From Acidimicrobiales bacterium (lineage in GTDB: Bacteria; Actinomycetota; Acidimicrobiia; Acidimicrobiales; SZUA-35): a DNA stretch of 64,000 nt. Every line of letters starts with the position of its first letter. Within the stretch, counting starts at the first letter, position 1. This document shows positions 1 through 9,101 of this stretch, one piece after another. The stretch lies in assembly GCA_020629155.1 (NCBI GenBank), contig JAHDDW010000010.1, forward strand, positions 1 through 64,000. Reading direction: 5' to 3'. The translations under genes and the position numbers were made by a program. Under the pieces are notes generated by a model. The model was not told the DNA's origin. It saw nothing but the letters and a program-made list of their open reading frames with translations, and ran no database searches.

Positions 1-10
1 AAACAACCCG

Positions 11-340
11 TTAATTCAAAACTGAACTTGCCGCAATCCCAAAGAGAACTATGCGCCCTGCTTTCTTTGCCTCGACCCAGTTATCTGCAAAACGTTGGTC
101 TGTCCAATCGCCACCTTCAGAAGACTTAATATAAACAGCATCGATATTATCTTGTTTAACTGCTTGCCAGTCGATCACTCCCTGATGATTCGAAACATCA
201 AGGCCATATACTTCCTCTGCTGAAATCCCTGGACGATACTCAGGCAAGAATAGGTATCTAGTAAAAAAGCCAAGTAGTAGAAGAAACGCACAACTGGCTA
301 GAGAAATGACTAAGATCTTACGTCGACGGCTCATAGACAC
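11..340 (-). pseudogene. GH25 muramidase N-terminal fragment
   Basis: An uncleaved signal anchor (basic start, hydrophobic residues 9-27) is followed by the beginning of a glycosyl hydrolase 25 domain: YGLDVSNHQGVIDW carries the first catalytic-barrel strand with its Asp, and AVYIKSSEGG matches the second strand. GH25 enzymes cleave peptidoglycan and are about 190 residues. Here the frame stops at 109 aa, just after the third strand. The next frame down to the window edge reads KFSFELTGC, which resembles the GH25 continuation, so a frameshift close to base 20-40 is likely. The start is GTG at 340 or ATG at 334. The rest of the gene lies outside the window, so truncation versus frameshift is unresolved. 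Confidence 0.6.
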
Positions 341-530
341 TAGTCTACGAGGAAATGAGCCTTTAGATTTTCTCGCGATGCATTAGATACATGATGCTTA
401 TTGCCTGTAGGGGTGGCATTAAGAACGGTGTCATAGGGGTGCAAAGTAGCAAGCTGCACTGTCGTGAGCAGGAACAATTTCGACGTTTCTGAGTCAAACT
501 CAGCCGGAGTTGGTCATTGGGTGATAATAA

Positions 531-580
531 GATACTTAGTAATTATCACAGAATGATACTTACTAAGTATATAATTATCA
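531..580 (+). promoter_or_regulatory. Palindromic promoter/operator of the Fic gene
   Basis: An 11-bp perfect inverted repeat, ATACTTAGTAA (532-542) and its complement (560-570), sits just before the Fic start. GATACTTA (531, 555) and AATTATCA (541, 573) are also directly repeated. TATAAT at 570-575 lies 7 bases before ATG 582, so transcription probably begins at or beside the start codon. A repressor on the arms would cover the -10 box. Confidence 0.5.
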
Positions 581-581
581 T

Positions 582-1727
582 ATGATGTATGTTGCGCCGG
601 TTTTATCGAGTGAAGATAGTGCCGTTTTAGAGTTGATTGGAAGCTTGAGATCAGATCTCAAGCTTCATTTGCGAACTCCGAGACGTTGGTTCGGTACTCT
701 GAGAAAATCTGCGATTGCACGTTCAATCCAAGGGTCAAATTCTATTGAAGGATACAACGCTTCGCTTGAAGAAGTAGCTGCCTTAGTTGAAGGCGAGCGA
801 CCGCTTAACGTTGCAGAAGAAACAATGAAAGCGATAGAGGGCTATAGAGATGCGTTGACCTATGTATTGCAGCTGGCCTCTACTGGACAAGCAATTGATG
901 TAACATTACTTAAAGCTTTGCATTATATGATGATCCGTCATGATCCTAGAAAAAATCCAGGACAGTGGCGGCCTGGTTCTATCAGAGTTGAAGATTCTCA
1001 TGGAGTCGTCGTCTATGAAGCTCCGCCGCAAAAACAAATCGAATCGCTTGTCAGCGAGCTTCTTAAAAGCCTAACTTCAGATGACAATCACCCGTTAGTG
1101 ATCGCCGCTATGGCGCATCTAAATTTAACGTTGATACATCCGTTCAGCGATGGTAATGGGAGAATGGCTAGATGCCTACAAACGCTTGTTATCGCATCTA
1201 GAGGTTTAGACTCTCCAGAGTTTTCAAGCATCGAAGAATATTTAGGACACAATACTGTCGAGTATTATGCAGCCCTTGAAGCAACGGCGCAAGGGCATTG
1301 GTCGCCTGAGCGTTCTACAAAACCCTGGATACGGTTCTGTCTACTAGCGTATTACCGGCAAGCTCATACAACAATGCAGCGGATTCGAGAAACGGAAACG
1401 CTCTGGAGTGAATGTGAAAATATTGTGAAGGACAAAGGAGTCAATCCTCGTGTCGTGGGTGCTCTTATGGACGCAGCGCGCGGTTGGAAATTGCGACGGC
1501 CGCTATATCAGAAGCTAACTGAATCTTCTCACGGTGAAAAGATTTCAGGGTTGGTTGCAAGTAGAGACCTAGCGGCGCTCGTCGAAGCTGAATTGTTGGT
1601 GCCTATCGGCCAGAAAAGAGGCCGACACTATGTTCCAGCCGATGCGTTGCTTGATCTTTGGAGAGAAATTAAATCACAACGTCCGACTAAACAAGAAACG
1701 AACCCGTATAACCTAGTTAGTCCATAA
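582..1727 (+). CDS. Fic-domain AMP-transferase-type protein with C-terminal winged helix
   Basis: The Fic family usually transfers AMP from ATP to a hydroxyl on a target protein. The core motif HPFSDGNGRMAR is at residues 186-197, with the catalytic His and phosphate-loop residues intact. The autoinhibitory motif SNSIEG ([S/T]xxxE[G/N]) is at 52-57, making this a class II Fic with its inhibitor helix in cis. The C-terminal third (about 285-365) looks like a winged helix, as in Fic proteins that repress their own promoter; the palindrome over the -10 box fits that. There is no Shine-Dalgarno, so the mRNA is probably leaderless, starting at ATG 582 or 585. The gene stands alone and its target is unknown. 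Confidence 0.88.
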   Translation: MMYVAPVLSSEDSAVLELIGSLRSDLKLHLRTPRRWFGTLRKSAIARSIQGSNSIEGYNASLEEVAALVEGERPLNVAEETMKAIEGYRDALTYVLQLASTGQAIDVTLLKALHYMMIRHDPRKNPGQWRPGSIRVEDSHGVVVYEAPPQKQIESLVSELLKSLTSDDNHPLVIAAMAHLNLTLIHPFSDGNGRMARCLQTLVIASRGLDSPEFSSIEEYLGHNTVEYYAALEATAQGHWSPERSTKPWIRFCLLAYYRQAHTTMQRIRETETLWSECENIVKDKGVNPRVVGALMDAARGWKLRRPLYQKLTESSHGEKISGLVASRDLAALVEAELLVPIGQKRGRHYVPADALLDLWREIKSQRPTKQETNPYNLVSP

Positions 1728-1752
1728 GTTGAAGGTGAGGTCGAATGCTAGC

Positions 1753-3891
1753 TCACGCTAGGGTTTTGGTTTTTTTGATGAACTCTTTTGAGTTGCTGAA
1801 ACCAAGCATAACGCCGCCGCGACTCATGCCAGCATCTAGCCCAGCTAGCCACGTTTTGCGGCCTTTCGCGTCTGGTTTGCGTTTTAGCACGTTTTTGTAG
1901 ACCAAGTCGACGAATTGCGCGTTGGTAAGTTTGCCGTATCGTTTTTTGAATTCTGGAGATTCGGCAAACGCCTCACTAATCGCTTCATACGAGAACCCTG
2001 TGCCGCCCCAATAATGGAGCCCTTTAGCATCTGGTTTGCGTCCGAAGTAAGCCATATAAAGTCGACTAACTGGGCCTCTTGTTTCAACAGACCAAACGAG
2101 GGCTTTAGAGCGGGTAACAAATTCAGGGCTTTCGCTGAAGCCAACCATAACCGCGCCTCTAGATGTGCCGCTGTTTAGCAGGCCAACCCAGTGGGCGTAG
2201 CCTTTCGCGTCTGGTTTGCGTTTCAACACGTTTTTGTAGACTAGTGTCACAAAAGCTTTATTGCTCAGCTTGCCGTAACGTTTTTTGAACTCGGTTGAGT
2301 CTGCAAAGTTCGCAGAAACGTCAGCGAGTGATTCACCGTTTTGGCGAGCCTTGACCCAATAGTCTAAACCTGCAATATCAGGTAGGCGTAGGAAATAGGC
2401 TGAGTACAGCCGAACGATTTGTGCTTTGCGAGCATGCACCGCTGTAGGAGGATAGTTAGGCGGTTTTTCGAGCCCATCTTTTGGTGTGGCCGTCTTCTTT
2501 TCCGTCGTAACAGGTTTTTTAGGCGTGGTTGTCGGCTTTGGAGCAGCCGTGGTTGGCGGAGATGTTGTTGGTGTCGTGGTCGGAGGAACAACAACTGGTG
2601 TTTCTGGTTCTTGGGTCGCCCCGTCGCCAGAGAGAAATCCGATCGGCTCGTAACGGGCGCCGAAAATAGCATTGCCGTCACCACCAAACCACTGATCAAT
2701 CGCTGTGGTATAAACACTTCGATAATCAACAGTAACAGCCAAGTTGCCGTGTCGATCAGGGTTTTTGATAGAAGGCGCTTCGCCGTAAAGACCGCCTTCG
2801 ACAGAAGAGCCAAAAACCATCATCGAGCTGCCAGCCCCGTGGTCGGTGCCGTTCGAGCCGTTGGCATACACTCGTCGACCAAACTCTGAAGCGGTCATAA
2901 CAAGTGTGCGTTTCTCCCACGCACTGCCAAGTGTTTGATAAAAAAGACGCAGCCCATTGTTGAAGCTGGTCATCAACGCATCGTGATCGTTCGCTTGTCC
3001 TGAGTGTGTATCGAAACCGCCGATCATAACGTTGATAACTCGAACGCCAAGGTTCGCATTGATCAAACGTGCGCTGATCGCCATTTTTTTAGCAAACGCA
3101 TCTTCAGGTAAATCGTTTGAATAAACAGGATCTAGGTCTTTCGAAATGTCGATAGCTTTACTGCCTGTATCTGCAAGCAAATCACCAAGCTGGCCAAGCC
3201 CAGACGAGCCAGCGCCGAAATTTTTGATTGCTTGATGCTGGTTGATATGGGTCTGACTTGTCGCGGCGATGGTACTATTCGCAGTTGGGGGCAGACCTAT
3301 AGCCGAGCGAGTATTGCCGATGCCGATAAGCGGAACTGAAGTGTCAATATGGACGCCAGCATAGTCGCCGCCAACATTATCTATGTATCGACCCAGCCAG
3401 CCAGAACGCCAGTCGCTTCTGTTGCTCTTGCCAGACATCCAGCGAGCCATATTGCTGAAATGGCTCAGATCTTCAGTCGGTGAGCCAACGCCTTCGATAA
3501 TGGCCATATTGCCTTGGCCCCAGGTGTCAGCTAAAAAGCTAAGCCTTGGATGCAGCCCTCGATCAGATGTTATTTTTATAGTTTCACTTTCGGCCAGAGC
3601 AAGGCCGCCTCGGCCGTCATAATAGGCGCCGTCTTGAAAAGGGACAACGGTGTTCAAGGTGTCGTTGCCGCCAGCTAAAATCACATGCACTAAAATATTT
3701 TCACCGCTACCTAACGGCGTCGCTGCCTCAGCGTAGGAGCTCATCCAGCTAGGCAACATCGTGACAGTACCAGCAAACGCAGCAGCTTGGAGAAACCGTC
3801 GGCGGTTAATACCGAAAGTGTCTGAGGCAAGAGGCTGCGACAGTGAAGAAACAATAGCTTGTGTTGAAGGTTCTGATCCGCACATAGTCAA
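1753..3891 (-). CDS. Tat-exported DUF1501 protein with two C-terminal DUF4214 repeats
   Basis: A twin-arginine signal (NRRRFLQAA, residues 28-36) precedes a DUF1501 domain (about 60-425) of the sulfatase-like alkaline phosphatase fold; GGFDTHSGQ and the SEFGRR and DHGAG segments are characteristic. A Pro/Thr linker (about 430-478) leads to two DUF4214 units of about 100 residues. Each contains YGKL and VYKNVLKRKPDAKG, and the units are similar at DNA level. DUF4214 occurs in surface and S-layer-type proteins; surface location is inferred. The start is TTG 3891 or ATG 3885, directly after the DUF1800 stop, so the two genes form a coupled operon. The biochemical role of DUF1501 proteins is largely unknown. 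Confidence 0.88.
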   Translation of the reverse strand: MTMCGSEPSTQAIVSSLSQPLASDTFGINRRRFLQAAAFAGTVTMLPSWMSSYAEAATPLGSGENILVHVILAGGNDTLNTVVPFQDGAYYDGRGGLALAESETIKITSDRGLHPRLSFLADTWGQGNMAIIEGVGSPTEDLSHFSNMARWMSGKSNRSDWRSGWLGRYIDNVGGDYAGVHIDTSVPLIGIGNTRSAIGLPPTANSTIAATSQTHINQHQAIKNFGAGSSGLGQLGDLLADTGSKAIDISKDLDPVYSNDLPEDAFAKKMAISARLINANLGVRVINVMIGGFDTHSGQANDHDALMTSFNNGLRLFYQTLGSAWEKRTLVMTASEFGRRVYANGSNGTDHGAGSSMMVFGSSVEGGLYGEAPSIKNPDRHGNLAVTVDYRSVYTTAIDQWFGGDGNAIFGARYEPIGFLSGDGATQEPETPVVVPPTTTPTTSPPTTAAPKPTTTPKKPVTTEKKTATPKDGLEKPPNYPPTAVHARKAQIVRLYSAYFLRLPDIAGLDYWVKARQNGESLADVSANFADSTEFKKRYGKLSNKAFVTLVYKNVLKRKPDAKGYAHWVGLLNSGTSRGAVMVGFSESPEFVTRSKALVWSVETRGPVSRLYMAYFGRKPDAKGLHYWGGTGFSYEAISEAFAESPEFKKRYGKLTNAQFVDLVYKNVLKRKPDAKGRKTWLAGLDAGMSRGGVMLGFSNSKEFIKKTKTLA

Positions 3892-5229
3892 TCACGCCAA
3901 TTGGAATTCGGGGGTTAATAAAGGAAGCATTAAAAGACCAGCTCGTTGCGCCCAATTGCTTGTCTGGCGTTCAGCAGTCACATAGGTGTGCAAGGCATCA
4001 CGGGTTGATGATGAAACGTTACGCAGCCCATAAAACTCTAACGCGTCGTTGACAGCATCGCTGACAGGTTTGTCTGCAACGTCGGCTAGTTCCCCGTTGC
4101 TGAAAAGTGCCCATCGTAGCTGGCTGGCAAACTGAGTTTTCGCCCAGACAGACGAGGCGCTAACCCAATAGCCGTTTTGTTTCCAACCAGACACGTTCGG
4201 AGGGTAGAAAGGGTGCTGTCCCATTGATCGCAGCGACCACTGAGGGTTAGTCTCTGCGGCGGTTAATCCTGTTTGAATCATAGCTGAAATAGCAAACTCG
4301 ATAGGGCTTTTAATAAGTCCTTGTTTTGCTTGGGTGGAAACAAACTCAGGTCGCATCACAATAGCTCTGACCAGTTCTTTAATGTTCATCCCGCTGCTGA
4401 CAAAACTGCTTGCTATTGCATTCACAATAGAATCTGCAGGGTTAGGGTAGGCAAGAAAGCTCCACAATTTTTTTGCTATAAATCGTGCAACAATTTGTTG
4501 TTTCGGCCCGTTGATTATGTGGCTAACAATGTCGGGGCCGTCCCAGTTTTGTGTAACGCCAAAGAATGTTTTGCTTTCGTTATCGTGTCTGTTTGCGTTA
4601 AAAGCATATTGCTGGTTATCTAGACCATGACCAGTCCATGCTCTAGCCGATTCACGCACGTCGTCTTCGCTGTAGTTGCCGACGCCGAGGGTGAAAAGTT
4701 CCATAAGTTCTCTAGCGAAGTTCTCGTTAGGGCTGCCTTTCCGGTTCTGGAAGTTGTCGAGATAACGGAGCATCGCAGGGTCAATCGAAACTTTTTGGGT
4801 TAAGGTTTCAAAGTTGCCAAGTCCCTCTGTGCGGAAGATCTGATTTTGGTCGAACATCATCTTGTGGTAGCTGACTTTTTCCATCGAGCTGCAGAAATGG
4901 CCGTGCCAGAACAAAACCATTTTTTCGACGATTGGGGCTTGCGACGTGCGGGCCCTTTCGAACCAGAACGCAACCATATCCAAAAATCGGTCGTTCCAGC
5001 TGCGTGATTCGTTCAAATCTGGTAGCCCCTGGTTTGCTGGTGTGGCAAGATCGGTGTTTAAAACATGGTCGACAAGCTGATCCCAGGTCTGATCCATCAA
5101 AGATTCAATCTTTGCTGGAGTGGCCCCGAATCCAGTTCGGCTCAATAGGTGTTCGACGTTTTCGTAAGAAGTAGCGATAGATAGATGATCGTCGACTAGG
5201 CAAAATATCTTGAGAGTAATACCACTCAA
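3892..5229 (-). CDS. DUF1800 family protein
   Basis: This 445-residue protein matches DUF1800, for example HLLSRTGFGATP near the N-terminus, MVLFWHGHF, ENFARELMELFTLG, YSEDDVRESARAWTG and HPFYPPNVSGW. DUF1800 genes are commonly paired with DUF1501 genes, and here the DUF1501 start abuts this stop. The function is unknown; the pair is associated with exported or surface material. No clear signal peptide is seen. The extreme N-terminus (about 13 residues) is doubtful, and GTG or TTG codons slightly downstream are possible starts. The 5230-5321 gap is a divergent promoter region shared with the oxidoreductase on the other strand. Confidence 0.85.
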   Translation of the reverse strand: MSGITLKIFCLVDDHLSIATSYENVEHLLSRTGFGATPAKIESLMDQTWDQLVDHVLNTDLATPANQGLPDLNESRSWNDRFLDMVAFWFERARTSQAPIVEKMVLFWHGHFCSSMEKVSYHKMMFDQNQIFRTEGLGNFETLTQKVSIDPAMLRYLDNFQNRKGSPNENFARELMELFTLGVGNYSEDDVRESARAWTGHGLDNQQYAFNANRHDNESKTFFGVTQNWDGPDIVSHIINGPKQQIVARFIAKKLWSFLAYPNPADSIVNAIASSFVSSGMNIKELVRAIVMRPEFVSTQAKQGLIKSPIEFAISAMIQTGLTAAETNPQWSLRSMGQHPFYPPNVSGWKQNGYWVSASSVWAKTQFASQLRWALFSNGELADVADKPVSDAVNDALEFYGLRNVSSSTRDALHTYVTAERQTSNWAQRAGLLMLPLLTPEFQLA

Positions 5230-5321
5230 ATAGCAAGGCCAAATGGCCTATGCAGTACTGTGTGATCTCATTGCAACGCTAACAAGCAGGCCAGTGGAAG
5301 CTGCGACTATACTCAACAGCA

Positions 5322-6836
5322 ATGGTAGAAAAAAGCGAACAGTTTGAGCGAACCGAAGAAAACAAAAAACCTCGTGACGCAGAAATTGAAATCATTCACA
5401 GTCGGGCCACGCGGTGGATGCATTGGGCGAATTTTCCTTTGCTTGTAATCATGATTTGGAGTGGCCTGCGGATTTATTGGGCTGACCTGCGTGACCCGTT
5501 CGCTGTTGGCGTTGGTAGTGCAGATTTCACGCTTTTCCCTACGTGGCTAAATGAATTTCTGGGTTTGGATACCAAGCTGGCTGCTGGTATGGCGTACCAT
5601 TTCACGTTTGGCTGGCTTTTTGTTATCAACGGTTTAATTTTCTATATATACGCATTCAAATCAGGGCATTGGCGTGAACTGTTTCCTAGTCGAGGAGCGC
5701 TCAAAAATGCTGCTATTGTTGTTTTGCACGACATGTATATATGGCGTAAACCATTGCCTGAACAGGGTAAATATAACGCAGCGCAACAGATAACCTATAG
5801 TTTTATTTTGTTGCTTGGTGCTGTTGCTGTCGTCTCGGGTTTTGCTATTTATAAACCGACGCAGCTTAGTTTGTTGACAACAATGCTCGGTGGCTACGAG
5901 TTCGCTCGCGCTATCCATTTCGCTGTCACAATCATATTTATATTGTTTTTCTTTCTGCATATAGTGCAAGTCGCCCGAGCAGGGTATGGCAACTTCGAGG
6001 CGATGCTCGTTGGCTATAATCGGCGAGCGCTGCTAACAAAAGCGGCTGCTGATGGACATGCGGACAGTGCATCTCTTGAAGCGATAGACGCTGAACTGAT
6101 CGGTAAATCTCGCCGTTCGTTGCTTGTTGGAGCGGCCGCTTTTCTCGTAGCTGGTGGGGCATGGAAAGCAATGCGTTCAACCGAGTCGCAAAGGATCCCG
6201 ACGCTGTTGCGAGCAGGGCATGAAATCAACGAGTCCATTTGGCGAAGACTATTTCGCGGTAAACACCTTGCACCTACATATGATCGCAGCGAAGCTTCAC
6301 AAATTCGTGTGAATGGCCGTCACGGAGTCAGAAACGAGGTTGATCTCACACGTTGGGAGCTGCGTGTTCTAGGTCCTGATGGATCGCAGCTCGGTGTTGA
6401 AACCATGGACGATATTATTGGGTTAGAACGCACCGAAATGACTGTTGAACATAAATGCGTCGAAGGGTGGAGCCATATAGTCACGTGGAGCGGTGTGCAG
6501 TTCTCTACATGGGTCAAGAAATATGAAGAGCAACTCGGCGGCTCTTTGCCTGCGTATGTAAACCTTGCAACGCCACCGTTGGTAGCAGGAGAGCAAGAGG
6601 ATCGTGATTATTATGTGAGTCTCGATATTGAATCGATGATGCATCCACAAACAATGCTGACTCACGAGTTAAATGGGGCTGCGCTCACCTCTGAACACGG
6701 TGCGCCTCTGCGGCTAACAACACCACTGAAATATGGGATTAAGCAAATCAAACGAATTGGCACTATAGAGTTTTCTGACACGAAAGGCCCAGATTATTGG
6801 GAAGAGCGAGGCTATGACTGGTACGCGCACTTATAG
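5322..6836 (+). CDS. Cytochrome b561-type membrane domain fused to molybdopterin oxidoreductase domain
   Basis: Residues 22-230 form a four-helix di-heme cytochrome b561-like domain (HSRATRWMHWANF, then YHFTFGW, AIHFAVT and FFLHIVQVA provide histidines). After a hydrophobic stretch near 264-280 comes a sulfite-oxidase/MsrP-type molybdopterin domain with HKCVEGWSHIV; Cys379 is the expected molybdenum ligand. In MsrPQ-like systems these are separate proteins: a periplasmic reductase and a heme membrane partner. Here both lie in one chain, so electrons could pass from quinol through heme to the Mo centre. The substrate is unknown. The gene ends back to back with the convergent ATL gene, with no gap. 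Confidence 0.85.
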   Translation: MVEKSEQFERTEENKKPRDAEIEIIHSRATRWMHWANFPLLVIMIWSGLRIYWADLRDPFAVGVGSADFTLFPTWLNEFLGLDTKLAAGMAYHFTFGWLFVINGLIFYIYAFKSGHWRELFPSRGALKNAAIVVLHDMYIWRKPLPEQGKYNAAQQITYSFILLLGAVAVVSGFAIYKPTQLSLLTTMLGGYEFARAIHFAVTIIFILFFFLHIVQVARAGYGNFEAMLVGYNRRALLTKAAADGHADSASLEAIDAELIGKSRRSLLVGAAAFLVAGGAWKAMRSTESQRIPTLLRAGHEINESIWRRLFRGKHLAPTYDRSEASQIRVNGRHGVRNEVDLTRWELRVLGPDGSQLGVETMDDIIGLERTEMTVEHKCVEGWSHIVTWSGVQFSTWVKKYEEQLGGSLPAYVNLATPPLVAGEQEDRDYYVSLDIESMMHPQTMLTHELNGAALTSEHGAPLRLTTPLKYGIKQIKRIGTIEFSDTKGPDYWEERGYDWYAHL

Positions 6837-7133
6837 CTATTTAGTGAAAACGACCTTGTCGTTGCGTACGGTAACGTTCTCGTTTTGTAGTAGTTCTCGT
6901 TGTTGTTTTGTGCCGTGAATGTGAAGACGGCCGTTAGCCGCCACAACTCGCCACCATGGCACACCTTCAGCAGTCCGCAAGTAGTTGCCGACTGCTCGCG
7001 CCGCACCAGGATAGCCAGCTTCGGTTGCTACTTCTCCATAGGTAAGGACATCGCCAGCAGCAGTTTCGCATAGGATCGTACGTACTGCTAGTTCAAATTT
7101 GGTTTCGTTGTTGTCGATTGTAGAGGTGTCCAC
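6837..7133 (-). CDS. Alkyltransferase-like DNA-binding protein (ATL)
   Basis: This 98-residue protein matches the DNA-binding half of O6-methylguanine methyltransferases (VLTYGEVATEAGYPGAARAVGNYL, split here as VLTYGEVATEA and GYPGAARAVGNYL). The active-site PCHRV is replaced by PWWRV (59-63), so there is no acceptor cysteine. ATL proteins of this type bind O6-alkylguanine and hand the lesion to nucleotide excision repair. The start is GTG 7133, and its first G is the last base of the upstream stop (TAGTG), so translation is coupled to the LD-carboxypeptidase gene. The pairing looks incidental rather than functional. Confidence 0.85.
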   Translation of the reverse strand: MDTSTIDNNETKFELAVRTILCETAAGDVLTYGEVATEAGYPGAARAVGNYLRTAEGVPWWRVVAANGRLHIHGTKQQRELLQNENVTVRNDKVVFTK

Positions 7134-8122
7134 TAAAGGTCGCCATTTTCTATAGTCACTGGTTCTATGATTTCGAACGATTTATTAGTAGCGTCGAGCC
7201 GTGCTTTAGCTCCTATAGGGAGCATAATATTTTCGACGTGATGGCCTACCTCGCCTATATGGAGCACAGGAAAGTCGTAGCCATCAGTTACTTCCTCAAC
7301 CAGGTTTTTCAGCGTCCTGTCATTACCAGGAACTTCTGGGTCGTCGCTGCCAACGCTGTAACCAAGCAGTAAGCCTGCAATCTGGTCAAAAATGCCCCAG
7401 AGTTTCAGTTTCGCAAGTGCCCAGTGAATGTTGCGCTTGCTCGCTTTGTACATCTCTAACGCTAAAATGCCGTCTTGCAGGGTGATCCCATAGTCGGTGT
7501 GTATCAGTTGGCTATAGCTTGGAAAGTTGCCGCCGACAATGATGCCTTCAGCAGCACCTGGTTTCAGGCATTGCCAGCCGCTATAACCATTCGGGACATC
7601 CTTTAGATCTTTCCAATCAGGGTTGGGTTCAATTTTGCCAAGCTCGCCATCGAACCAAGCTTTACGCATGGAAGCGACTTCATATGGCATGTCTTGTCTT
7701 GCGTAGTCGAAAAATTCGGTTCCCAGAAAGGTGATAAGGCCAGTTCTGTGGGTTATCGGGTTAAGTAGTGTTGATGCATCTGAAATGCCGGTGATAACTT
7801 TAGGGTTCTGGCGAATCAGGTCGTAGTTTAAACGGTCGACAAGTTCGAGTGCGTTTTTGCCGCCGACGCTAAAGATGATGCCTTTGATATCTGGTTGAGT
7901 GAGCGCCCAATGAAAATCGTCGAGGCGATCTTGCACGGTGCCAGCAGCATAATAGTTATGGTTGAAACAGTTTGGCGCAGTGATTGTCTGTAAACCAGTG
8001 CCACGCTCAAACGTTGCACGAGCCTTGTCTAGCGCTTCTCGACGATCAGCGATTGAACTTGATGGCGAGATAATAGCCATCGTGTCACCAGACTGTAATT
8101 TCGGTGCTTTCACAACGTGCAT
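7133..8122 (-). CDS. LD-carboxypeptidase (peptidase S66, LdcA/MccF family)
   Basis: At 329 residues this is the usual S66 length. Key features are the N-terminal GDTMAIISPSSS, the SVGGKNALELVDRL loop, the nucleophile Ser114 in TGISDAS, the Glu in LALEMYKASKRNIHWAL, and the C-terminal His of GEVGHHVEN before the substrate-loop LPIGAKARL. Family members remove the terminal D-Ala from peptidoglycan tetrapeptides or cleave microcin C-like peptide nucleotides. The tail and insert resemble MccF-type proteins more than classical LdcA, so the substrate is left open. It is the first gene of a two-gene operon with ATL, and its start ATG 8122 has only a weak ribosome site. Confidence 0.85.
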   Translation of the reverse strand: MHVVKAPKLQSGDTMAIISPSSSIADRREALDKARATFERGTGLQTITAPNCFNHNYYAAGTVQDRLDDFHWALTQPDIKGIIFSVGGKNALELVDRLNYDLIRQNPKVITGISDASTLLNPITHRTGLITFLGTEFFDYARQDMPYEVASMRKAWFDGELGKIEPNPDWKDLKDVPNGYSGWQCLKPGAAEGIIVGGNFPSYSQLIHTDYGITLQDGILALEMYKASKRNIHWALAKLKLWGIFDQIAGLLLGYSVGSDDPEVPGNDRTLKNLVEEVTDGYDFPVLHIGEVGHHVENIMLPIGAKARLDATNKSFEIIEPVTIENGDL

Positions 8123-8492
8123 AAAATCCCTTAGTGTTATGGTTTTTAGATTCTATCTCGTAGGCAAGCAAGATCGCTAGCAGCGTTTGCAGATCGCAGA
8201 GTCAATTGGACAGCAGTTTCGAGATCAGGAATTTTCAATTGTTGACCGAACAAGTTGGGCAGCAATGCAACGACTCGGTGCACCCCACAACTTCGACGTT
8301 GCCTTCTTGCCGATAGATCGTTTTCTTCTACTCGTGTTGCATCGAACTTGCAGTTGAGGTAGGTTGTTGTTGCTTTAGTTAGCTTGTGTGATTTGAAACG
8401 AAACCAATGACGCTTTCGCTTCTTTGCTTCAAGTGTGAATTCAAGACCATGTTGTGGTCTATAGTTTGAAGTCCAAAAGAAAGTAGTGTGTT
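8123..8492. other. Intergenic region without a recognised gene
   Basis: This 370-base stretch separates divergent genes. A minus-strand reading across 8146-8586 ends in protein-like text (IPDLETAVQLTLRSANAASD) but overlaps the lipoprotein start and matches nothing I recognise. It may be decayed coding sequence. It must also hold both divergent promoters. Confidence 0.3.
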
Positions 8493-9101
8493 GTGAAACG
8501 TTTTGTGTGTGTAGCATGTTTGATACTGGTTTTTTCGGCGTGTTCCAGTTCGGCCGAAACTGATAGCAGTGATACCTCACCGTCAAGTGATCAAGCCGCA
8601 GCGCCTTCTGTCTCCGTTGAGGAAAAAGAGGAAGTAAAACGGACCCCTATCGAACTGTACCCAGGCGGCACATTCCAACAAAGATACGAGTCATACCATC
8701 ATGCCTATCTAGTTGCTGCAGGTGACCCATATGCAGATCCAAATTTTGAGCCTCTACAAGAATTATCAACCGAACGCATGAATAAGTCTGACAAGGAATT
8801 TCTTGAAAAACTAGAGAAACAAGGAGAAGTTCTGCAGTTTCCTGTGGAAAGCCCTATAGATGAACATATTCTAAGCGATATTGGAGGTGACGCTGTTGTC
8901 GTTGATCCAAACATTGCCCTTTTTATGGACTGTTACTATAGCAATAGTTACCTAGCCAAAGAAGGTTCTCCTCAAAAGATTGAGGCAGAAGCAGAAACAA
9001 TTTTTTATCTCGTTGAAATGAAATTTGTTGATGGGCAGTGGCGACTCAACGGACTTTCGGAAGAAGCGTATTGGGAAGGTGAAGGCGAATGCGTAAAATA
9101 A
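8493..9101 (+). CDS. Secreted lipoprotein, unknown function
   Basis: The N-terminus is a lipoprotein signal: KR, a hydrophobic stretch and lipobox VFSAC with the acylated Cys at residue 17. A Ser/Asp-rich linker follows, then a 150-residue domain containing YYSNSYLAKEG and FVDGQWRLNG, a pattern seen in small actinobacterial lipoproteins with an NTF2-like fold (weak resemblance only). GTG 8493 is chosen because it yields the signal peptide directly. The stop lies inside the next gene, so the two genes are translationally coupled and probably act together outside the membrane. Confidence 0.7.
   Translation: MKRFVCVACLILVFSACSSSAETDSSDTSPSSDQAAAPSVSVEEKEEVKRTPIELYPGGTFQQRYESYHHAYLVAAGDPYADPNFEPLQELSTERMNKSDKEFLEKLEKQGEVLQFPVESPIDEHILSDIGGDAVVVDPNIALFMDCYYSNSYLAKEGSPQKIEAEAETIFYLVEMKFVDGQWRLNGLSEEAYWEGEGECVK

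Noticed and set aside
2364-2889. Overlapping frames on both strands in the DUF1501 linker region
   Set aside because: They are shadows of the Pro/Thr-rich linker of the real gene.
8146-8586. 146-residue minus-strand frame in the gap before the lipoprotein gene
   Set aside because: It overlaps the lipoprotein start on the other strand and matches nothing; kept only as a note on the gap.
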